A stretch of 28,615 nt of DNA from an uncultured Bacteroidales bacterium. Lineage in GTDB: Bacteria > Bacteroidota > Bacteroidia > Bacteroidales > P3. The notes beneath the pieces were generated by a model. It worked only from the letters and a program-made list of their open reading frames with translations. It was not told the origin of the DNA and did no database searches. Positions 23,134 through 28,615 of this stretch are shown here, piece after piece. Each line of letters starts with the position of its first letter. Within the stretch, counting starts at the first letter, position 1. The translations under genes were made by a program, and so were the position numbers. The DNA lies in assembly GCA_937915785.1 (NCBI GenBank), contig CALGGY010000144.1, positions 1-28,615 on the forward strand, read 5' to 3'.

Positions 23134-24138
23134 ATGCCAAAGACCAAGCACCGCACTATCCCCATTTTCGTGCCCGAAGTGTCGTGTCCCAACCAATGCA
23201 TATACTGCAACCAGCGCGTCATCTCTAGTCAGCAGCGCATGCCCACCGACGAGGAGATTACTTCCACCATCGAGCGCTACTCCTCCACCTTCGAAAGCGG
23301 CACCCATGTGGAGCTGGCTTTTTTCGGCGGCAATTTCACGGGCATACCCATATCGGAGCAGCAACGCCTGTTCGACCTTGTGCGGCCTTACTGCCAACGC
23401 ATCGGAGTGCAGGGCATACGCCTCTCCACCCGTCCCGACTACATAACCGACGAAAAAGTAGATTTCCTGAAAGCCAACGGCGTTACCACCGTGGAACTCG
23501 GCGTGCAGTCGATGGACGACGAGGTGCTACGCAGCATACACCGCGGATACACTGCCGACATCGTGGAGCGGGCCGCAAAGATAATACAGAAACGCGGCAT
23601 TGAAGTGGGCATGCAGATGATGATAGGCCTGCCCGCCGACACCCCCGAAAAAGCACTCCTCACCGCACGGCGTATCATCGAGCTGGGAGCCACCAACACA
23701 CGCATTTATCCCACCCTTGTGGTGGCACACACCCTGCTGGCACACTGGTACCAACAAGGCAAGTATCAGCCTTTGTCGTTGCAACAAGCTGTAAATCAGT
23801 GCAAAGATATACTATATCTGTTCGAAACCAGCAATGTAACCGTGCTACGTGTGGGACTGCACCCCACCGAAGGTTTCATCAGCCACACCGATTACCTTGC
23901 CGGACCTTTCCACGTGGCTTTCAAGGAGCTGGTGCAGACCGAAATTTGGCACGACCTGCTGCAAAAAGCACCCTTGCCCGCAGAAAACGTAACAATTACC
24001 GTGCCCGAAATCCAGTTCAACGCCGCCGTGGGACACAAAGGAAAAAATAAAAAAATGCTCATAACTCGTTGTAAATCTGTAAAATTCGCTATATCATCCA
24101 AATTGTTGCCCTACAAATTTTTGATAGAAAAAAGTTAA
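23134..24138 (+). CDS. radical SAM protein of the Elp3-like superfamily
   Basis: The 334-residue protein has the radical-SAM cluster motif CPNQCIYC (Cys18, Cys22, Cys25), then FFGGNFTGIP, RLSTRPDYI, TTVELGVQSMDDEVLRSIHR and MMIGLPADTPEKAL, which follow the Elp3/MiaB-like TIM-barrel order. LRVGLHPTEGF lies near 230. No second cluster motif, TRAM or GNAT domain is present, so it is neither full Elp3 nor MiaB. Family members modify tRNA or act on porphyrin-like substrates; the substrate here is unknown. The C-terminal tail after NAAVGHKGKNKKML is basic. Confidence 0.85.
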   Translation: MPKTKHRTIPIFVPEVSCPNQCIYCNQRVISSQQRMPTDEEITSTIERYSSTFESGTHVELAFFGGNFTGIPISEQQRLFDLVRPYCQRIGVQGIRLSTRPDYITDEKVDFLKANGVTTVELGVQSMDDEVLRSIHRGYTADIVERAAKIIQKRGIEVGMQMMIGLPADTPEKALLTARRIIELGATNTRIYPTLVVAHTLLAHWYQQGKYQPLSLQQAVNQCKDILYLFETSNVTVLRVGLHPTEGFISHTDYLAGPFHVAFKELVQTEIWHDLLQKAPLPAENVTITVPEIQFNAAVGHKGKNKKMLITRCKSVKFAISSKLLPYKFLIEKS

Positions 24139-24143
24139 AATAT

Positions 24144-24173
24144 TTTGTCGTAACAATTTTTTTATTAACTTTG
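24144..24173 (+). promoter_or_regulatory. complete promoter of the first lipoprotein gene
   Basis: TTTG at 24144-24147 is followed after 18 bases by TAACTTTG at 24166-24173, 42 bases upstream of the ATG. Confidence 0.7.
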
Positions 24174-24215
24174 CAATTGCAAATAAACAAAGTTTAACCC
24201 CAAAAACAAACTGAT

Positions 24216-24743
24216 ATGAAAGTATTATTCAAAAATTTATGCGTTGCGCTAATTGCAACAAGTTTGTTGGTTTTTGCCTCGTGCAGCAAAGACGACGACA
24301 ATAGCAACAGTGGAAACCAAACCACAACAGACGAAAACAATATCGACCTTTTCAAGGTTAATATTGCCGACAACTATTTCTATCTCACAAAAACTTTTTG
24401 CGAAGATTTCAGTGCCGAAATCAACTCATGGCTGCTTGGCGGAATATCCAACGGAACCCTCTACTACGACCTGCACTACTCAGACAATCAAGTAGCAAAC
24501 AACTATCGTGGTGCCGAGTTCAATTTTATTATCAACGGCGTGTGCAAACAGGATATGTATGTGGAAGAGTACAATCCCGAAACACAATATTTGGAACTTT
24601 CCACCGATGAGGACATCTATTCCGGTACGGTAACTCTTACTCAAGATGCCGACAAAGTGTATATGAAATGGACCGGAGCATCGTATAGAGATGGCCAGTC
24701 CGCCATTTTTGAAGGATGGCAGCTCAAGACCAAAATAAAATAG
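24216..24743 (+). CDS. lipoprotein, first of a related pair
   Basis: The 175-residue protein has a lipoprotein signal peptide ending FASC with Cys23, followed by the acidic SKDDDNSNSG linker, which may favour surface export in this phylum. The mature part is beta-rich with no recognised domain. Its segment YNPETQYLELSTDEDIYSGT parallels YNPQTQQIAISNNTSVYTGM of the second lipoprotein, and both continue with VTLTQDADKVYM / VTITADTEKIYM, so they are paralogs. It has its own promoter and terminator. Confidence 0.85.
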   Translation: MKVLFKNLCVALIATSLLVFASCSKDDDNSNSGNQTTTDENNIDLFKVNIADNYFYLTKTFCEDFSAEINSWLLGGISNGTLYYDLHYSDNQVANNYRGAEFNFIINGVCKQDMYVEEYNPETQYLELSTDEDIYSGTVTLTQDADKVYMKWTGASYRDGQSAIFEGWQLKTKIK

Positions 24744-24765
24744 TTTTCCACATACCAAACAAAGA

Positions 24766-24792
24766 AAAAGCGGGCCAACACCCGCTTTTTTT
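24766..24792 (+). terminator. rho-independent terminator between the lipoprotein genes
   Basis: GCGGG (24770-24774) pairs with CCCGC (24781-24785), extended by A-T pairs and followed by seven T. It ends the first lipoprotein transcript. Confidence 0.88.
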
Positions 24793-24866
24793 GTGCCAAC
24801 ACAATAAATGCCTACACTTTACGTTTTAAATATAAATTCACATAAAAAAATTAAAATTAAACCAAA

Positions 24867-25385
24867 ATGAAGAAAACACTTTTTATCGCATCTCTGCTTG
24901 TATTGGCCATAAGCATTGTTTTTGTGTCGTGCGACAAAACCGAAGAAACCAGCCAAACCCAGACTCATTCGGATCAGCCCGACCCCGACCCAGACTACAC
25001 ACATTTCAACATAGTGCCGTACACATGGACCCTTACCCAAATTCAGAACGATGGCATGAACGATTATATGGCCGGCATGATAAACCAAGCGCTGGCTTCG
25101 GGCAACTTGTTCGTTAATTTCTCCGGCGAAAACGGCGGTTTCGAAACCGAATATGCCGGCTGGCAACTTCACGTGCTCTACAACGCCACCAACGTGCTGA
25201 ATTTCAACGTGGACAGCTATAACCCACAAACGCAGCAGATAGCCATAAGCAACAACACATCGGTCTACACAGGAATGGTTACAATAACCGCTGACACAGA
25301 AAAAATATATATGAATGTGGCCACCACCGCCGCCAACTCCGATCAGGCTTTCACTATATCGGCATATATCTACATGCCTGAATAA
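24867..25385 (+). CDS. lipoprotein, second of a related pair
   Basis: The 172-residue protein has a signal peptide ending FVSC with Cys22, then a Thr/Gln and Asp/Pro-rich linker (HSDQPDPDPD) and a beta-rich body. It is a diverged paralog of the upstream lipoprotein with the same motif order and length, differing most after the lipobox. Cysteines other than the lipidated one are absent. No -7 box is clear in the 100-bp gap, though a terminator separates the pair, so it should have a separate promoter. Function unknown. Confidence 0.85.
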   Translation: MKKTLFIASLLVLAISIVFVSCDKTEETSQTQTHSDQPDPDPDYTHFNIVPYTWTLTQIQNDGMNDYMAGMINQALASGNLFVNFSGENGGFETEYAGWQLHVLYNATNVLNFNVDSYNPQTQQIAISNNTSVYTGMVTITADTEKIYMNVATTAANSDQAFTISAYIYMPE

Positions 25386-25415
25386 TAAGGAATTGAAAAA
25401 AAATTGTAAACCACG

Positions 25416-25446
25416 GTCGGAGCCACAAAACTCCGGCATTTTTTTA
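25416..25446. terminator. terminator between convergent genes
   Basis: GTCGGAG (25416-25422) pairs with CTCCGGC (25431-25437) with one wobble, followed by a T-run. It lies between the second lipoprotein and the flippase genes, whose 3' ends face each other. Confidence 0.75.
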
Positions 25447-26697
25447 TGCCAACGTTTTTTCGTAGCGTAGCACCATGCTGTAGTACCAGTACAGAGAGGC
25501 CAAGCTCATCACGGCGCTGATGCCGGCAAAAAGCGCTATAGCCAGCACAAAACTGTCGCTGCCAATGCCTATGGACATAGCCACAAACCGCAGGACAAAT
25601 GTTATTATATTGATAATCATGTCGGTACGCTGGGTGGAGAAAATGTCGGGCAAAAACGACAGCGACGAACAGAGGTGCGACACAAAAATCCAAGGCAGCA
25701 CCATTTGCACATACGGCGCGCAGGCCTGCCATTCGGCACCGAAGAGAACTCCCAGCAGCCACGGGGCAAAAACTCCGCCAAGCACAAACAGCGGGACAAA
25801 AACCACACTGTTGGCAGCCACAAAACGTTTCACGTCGCCGATCATCGGCAGGCGGTTGCGGCAACGCTCCGAAAAATTTTTGTAAAGCACGCTGTGGAAA
25901 GCCCCCGAAAAGAAACTCACCGGACGGAAAGTGCAGGTCATTGCCAGCGAGAAAAGCCCTATGTCCGCCTTGTCGAAGTATATGGACAAAAGCATGAACG
26001 GCAGGTTGTACGAAAAGCTGTTCACAAAACTCTTTGGCATGGAGTATAGCGGATAATTGCGCCGCGCCTTGGACATGGCTTTGGCTTCGGCCCACGAGGT
26101 TTTTGGCAACTGCAGCCGGTGCAGGGCTATACGGTAGTTTATGTTGCCCACCATCTGTCCCACAAGGCTGCCGGCGGGCAGAGTGCCGCTGGTGATGCCG
26201 GCAAGGCCCGCACCTATCTTGGCCGCCGCCGCCGCCACACTGTTGGCAATGTTCGAAAAAGCCATATGTCCGAAAGCCCTTGCGTAGTTGAACAACGCCT
26301 GATATACCCGCGAGGTGCCGCAGAAAAAAATCATCGGAGGGATTAAGAAAACCGTGTAATCGGCCCAGCCACAAGCAAACACCACTGCCGCCACCGCCAC
26401 CGCGGCAAGCGAGAAAAAGGTGTTCACACGCATGGCCAAACGGGCTGTGGCGGCTGCCTCGCTCTTGTCCTTGCCAAGCATCACCGAGTCCTCGTATTTT
26501 CCTGTGGATAAAATGGTTAGCACATCCACAATGCTGAGCCATGTGGCGTAGGCGCCAAGGTCGGACTGCGAGAAAAGGCGTGTTATCACCGGATATACGA
26601 GCAACGCTATGGCCTGACCCACAAAACTGCCCGTAACCAAGGTAAGGGAGTTTTTGGCAAACTCCGACCGCAGTGGCGAAAATAGGGACTTTCTCAT
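25444..26697 (-). CDS. oligosaccharide flippase (Wzx/MOP superfamily)
   Basis: The 417-residue protein has about twelve membrane segments with a typical N-terminus (LTLVTGSFVGQAIALLVYPV, ITRLFSQSDLGAYATWLSIV). Basic loops such as MSKARRNYPLYSMPKSFVNS lie between segments 6 and 7. Family members export undecaprenyl-linked glycans across the inner membrane for capsule or O-antigen. No glycosyltransferase or polymerase gene is adjacent in the window, so it is an isolated copy or the edge of a glycan locus lost to rearrangement. Its glycan substrate is unknown. Confidence 0.88.
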   Translation of the reverse strand: MRKSLFSPLRSEFAKNSLTLVTGSFVGQAIALLVYPVITRLFSQSDLGAYATWLSIVDVLTILSTGKYEDSVMLGKDKSEAAATARLAMRVNTFFSLAAVAVAAVVFACGWADYTVFLIPPMIFFCGTSRVYQALFNYARAFGHMAFSNIANSVAAAAAKIGAGLAGITSGTLPAGSLVGQMVGNINYRIALHRLQLPKTSWAEAKAMSKARRNYPLYSMPKSFVNSFSYNLPFMLLSIYFDKADIGLFSLAMTCTFRPVSFFSGAFHSVLYKNFSERCRNRLPMIGDVKRFVAANSVVFVPLFVLGGVFAPWLLGVLFGAEWQACAPYVQMVLPWIFVSHLCSSLSFLPDIFSTQRTDMIINIITFVLRFVAMSIGIGSDSFVLAIALFAGISAVMSLASLYWYYSMVLRYEKTLA

Positions 26698-26712
26698 CGG
26701 TTTTTAAGGTGT

Positions 26713-26874
26713 TCAGATTTCGTTATTGTATCGTCGTACAACCCACTCGGCGGCCAGAAGCAACACAATGGCCATAAACCGTCACGGCAGGTTTATAAGC
26801 TCGAAATATTTATAACGGCTGTACATCACATTTCGTATATCTTTACTGTTTAAAAGTCCCCTTATGCAAATAAA
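26713..26874 (-). pseudogene. C-terminal tail of a membrane protein with in-frame stop
   Basis: On the minus strand a frame reads DIRNVMYSRYKYFELINLP, a TGA, then RFMAIVLLLAAEWVVRRYNN and a final stop at 26713-26715. The pattern of one hydrophobic helix followed by AEW and basic residues is the usual end of Bacteroidota BatA/VWA-like or related membrane proteins. The TGA occupies a place where relatives have Trp (TGG). The 5' side is cut by the MITE. Assignment is tentative given the length. Confidence 0.45.
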
Positions 26875-26877
26875 TTA

Positions 26878-26993
26878 GTCCGTCCTTAAAAATCGCACAT
26901 TCCACACTTTCTTTCAATAATTCCATTTATAACGCTGAAAATCGCATTTATTGTATTGAATAACAAATATTTAACATGTTTTTAAGGATGGAC
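26878..26993. mobile_element. 116-bp MITE related to the IS5-type element
   Basis: The element begins GTCCGTCCTTAAAAATCG and ends with the near-complement of GTCCATCCTTAAAAA; 14 of the first 15 terminal bases agree. TA flanks it on both sides (26876-26877 and 26994-26995). Its first 48 bases equal the reverse complement of 712-759. It encodes no protein and would need a transposase in trans. Its insertion truncates the adjacent XRE gene. Confidence 0.85.
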
Positions 26994-27125
26994 TATATTA
27001 CCTATTTGCCCGTCTGAGATATCCAAAATATTACTTAAAGCAAACTGGCTAATGTTTCTCTCTGTACGCAGTTGCTTGATTTTTGATATTATTTGCTCTT
27101 CTATCGGAGTTTTTTTACAATCCAT
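26982..27125 (-). pseudogene. XRE-type HTH regulator truncated by the MITE
   Basis: ATG 27123-27125 opens a frame reading IISKIKQLRTERNISQFALS and NILDISDGQIGNI, the helix-turn-helix of the XRE/Cro family, then ends after 47 codons at a TAA inside the MITE. Intact relatives run 65-80 residues or more. It diverges from the methyltransferase gene across a 100-bp gap, the arrangement of controller (C) proteins in restriction-modification loci. Helix 5 is missing, so dimerisation is doubtful. Confidence 0.7.
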
Positions 27126-27223
27126 ATACTCTCATTTTGTGTGCAAAAATACAATTTGTTGAAACATTTTTTACTCTCAATTTACGAGTATTCATTTATT
27201 TTTGTATTTTTGCAAAACAATAT
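27126..27223. promoter_or_regulatory. divergent promoter region with direct repeats
   Basis: TATTTTTG boxes face both ways: plus strand 27205-27212 for the methyltransferase and minus strand 27144-27151 for the XRE gene. TACTCTCATTT (27127-27137) and TACTCTCAATT (27172-27182) are direct repeats 45 bp apart and could be regulator operators. The predicted methyltransferase start is only ~5 bases from its ATG, so that mRNA would be almost leaderless. Confidence 0.55.
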
Positions 27224-28468
27224 ATGGATATGTACAACCGAATTTTCGACCATAATTGGGATTTCAAGACTGCTGACACAAAGGAGTTTACGCATTGCTA
27301 CCACGCATATCCAGCAATGATGATTCCACAGGTGGCACGGACTTTAATTGAGCAATTTGCCCCAAAAGACAAGTGCGATTTGCTTTTTGATCCTTACATG
27401 GGAAGTGGTACATCTCTTGTTGAAGCGTCTTTAAAAGGCATCAATAGTATTGTACCGATATCAATCCCTTGGCTAAATTGATTGCCGAAGCGAAAACGAC
27501 TCATTTCGACATTTCTAAAATAGAAAAGTGTTATTCCGATATTCAGATTCTACCTTTTTTATATTCTCCAAAAGATGTTCTGAAAACTGATTTTTCGCAT
27601 ATTTCGAACCACACTTTTTGGTACTCGGAAGATGTGTTGCTTCGATTGTCGTACATTTCTCAGATTATAGATTCTTTTGATAACGACGTTAAACTCTTTT
27701 TCAACACAGCACTTTCTGAGGTTGTTTGAGAGGTGTCTTACACAAGAAACGGTGAGTTTAAAAGGTTTCGTATGAAAGAAGAAAAGGTACGCCTGTTCCA
27801 ACCCGATGTTTTCGGCATTTTCGAAAAAAAAAGTTTCCCGTAATATTACTGGTTTGAAACAATATAACAACCAATGCACAAAAGAAGCTGATACATACAG
27901 CTTCAACACTGTATATGGTATTCCAGACGAAATAATTCCAGACAATTCAATTGACCTTGTAGTAACTTCGCCACCCTACGGCGACAGTCACACTACCGTG
28001 GCATACGGGCAATTTTCGCGGTGGGCAAACGAATGGTTTGGTTTTGAAAACGCTTCAAATCTGGACTCTTTACTTATGGGTGGGAAAAAAAATGTTGAAA
28101 AGAAGTTTGAAACAAAGAGTATTATCAACGAACTGGAACAGATTTATCAAATAGACCACAAAAGATTTATGGAAGTCGTGTCGTTTTTAAATGATTATTC
28201 AGCCTCTATTAAACACATAGCTCCAAAAATTCGTGCTGGAGGAGTGGTTTGTTTTGTCGTGGGAAATAGAACGGTGAAAGGCATACAAATTCCACTTGAT
28301 TTTTTTACTGCTGAAATGTTTGAAAAAAATGGTTTTGAACATAAACAAACTATTGTCCGCGAAATACCCAATAAACGTATGCCCTCAAAGACCAGCCCTA
28401 CAAATAAACCAGGGCAAAAGGTATCCACCATGAGTCATGAATATATTGTCATTCTTAATAAAATATAA
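27224..28468 (+). pseudogene. type II DNA methyltransferase, frameshifted and interrupted
   Basis: The gene begins MDMYNRIFDHNWDF and shows motif I as DPYMGSGTSLVEASLKG, the catalytic TSPPYGDS (motif IV, N4-cytosine or N6-adenine type) and GGVVCFVVGNRTVKG near the C-terminus. Three lesions break it: a one-base deletion near 27452 (IGTDINPLAK lost), a TGA at 27727-27729 where Arg (CGA) is likely, and a ninth A in an A-run at 27824-27832. Restoring them gives one continuous ~415-residue protein. No restriction enzyme gene is in the window. Sequencing error could explain the A-run but hardly all three. Confidence 0.85.
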
Positions 28469-28615
28469 TTTTATTGTTTTTAAAAAAAAGCCGCTGGAAA
28501 AAGTGTAAAAAAATCGAATAAGTACCGATATTTCAATGAGATAAAATATTTCTGATTTAAACCAATAGTGTCCAAAATAATTTTGGGAGATTTTTGTGAA
28601 TAGACAGAGAATGTT
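28469..28615. other. right edge without a recognised gene
   Basis: The last 147 bases are AT-rich and hold no ORF or terminator I can support. A restriction enzyme gene could begin beyond the edge. Confidence 0.4.

Noticed and set aside
26503..26511. Exact DnaA box (TGTGGATAA)
   Set aside because: A single copy inside the flippase coding region, with no cluster around it; chance match is likely.
25370..26542. 390-codon open frame on the minus strand overlapping the flippase gene
   Set aside because: It is a frame shadow of the flippase with Gly/Cys/His-rich low-quality text; the flippase frame has a real membrane pattern.

Overview
The window comes from a chromosome of the phylum Bacteroidota, most likely order Bacteroidales. 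Three things support this: promoter boxes of the TAnnTTTG type (often with an upstream TTTG) in front of many genes, a C-terminal T9SS-like sorting domain on a secreted beta-helix protein, and lineage-typical families (serine palmitoyltransferase, DUF4175, SpvB-like secreted protein, DUF1573, SUI1-type YciH). No rRNA or tRNA gene was recognised.

Layout. Positions 1-760 hold the decayed 3' end of an IS5-type element abutting a secreted retropepsin-TPR gene. Positions 2130-3050 are a broken zone: a possible structured RNA, a 5' fragment of adk, and three dyad repeats at 67-68 bp spacing. Positions 3055-6680 hold a conserved minus-strand block (mnmG, ybeY, a small membrane protein, an RsbW-like ATPase), with mnmG bracketed by two parS-like sites. 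Positions 6880-11280 are a plus-strand accessory island: a three-gene DUF2589 cassette and a mosaic surface protein, closed by a strong terminator. Positions 11290-14450 mix wreckage (a composite SpvB-like/DUF4175 pseudogene and a DUF1573 fragment) with intact yciH and a lipid kinase gene. Positions 14490-17020 carry serine palmitoyltransferase and a GNAT-like protein, which with the lipid kinase form a membrane-lipid neighbourhood. Positions 17009-19488 encode deoC, a LutB-like iron-sulfur protein and rpiB.

A 625-bp AT-rich gap (19489-20114) separates these leftward genes from a rightward series: nadA (with a perfect 26-bp palindrome in its leader), a DUF3267 zincin-like membrane protein, a ProXp-ala type deacylase, a third parS, a CBS protein, a radical SAM protein and two related lipoproteins. 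The divergent gene order, three parS sites and the AT-rich gap make an origin-proximal location likely, although base skew has the opposite sign to the usual leading-strand pattern. The right end holds a flippase, a 116-bp MITE sharing 48 identical bases with the IS end at 712-759, a truncated XRE regulator and a DNA methyltransferase pseudogene with three lesions, which together look like a dead restriction-modification locus.

The best candidate for an undescribed system is the DUF2589 cassette at 6955-8979. Its first two proteins share the same N-terminal and beta-strand motifs, and the third is helical with no recognised family.
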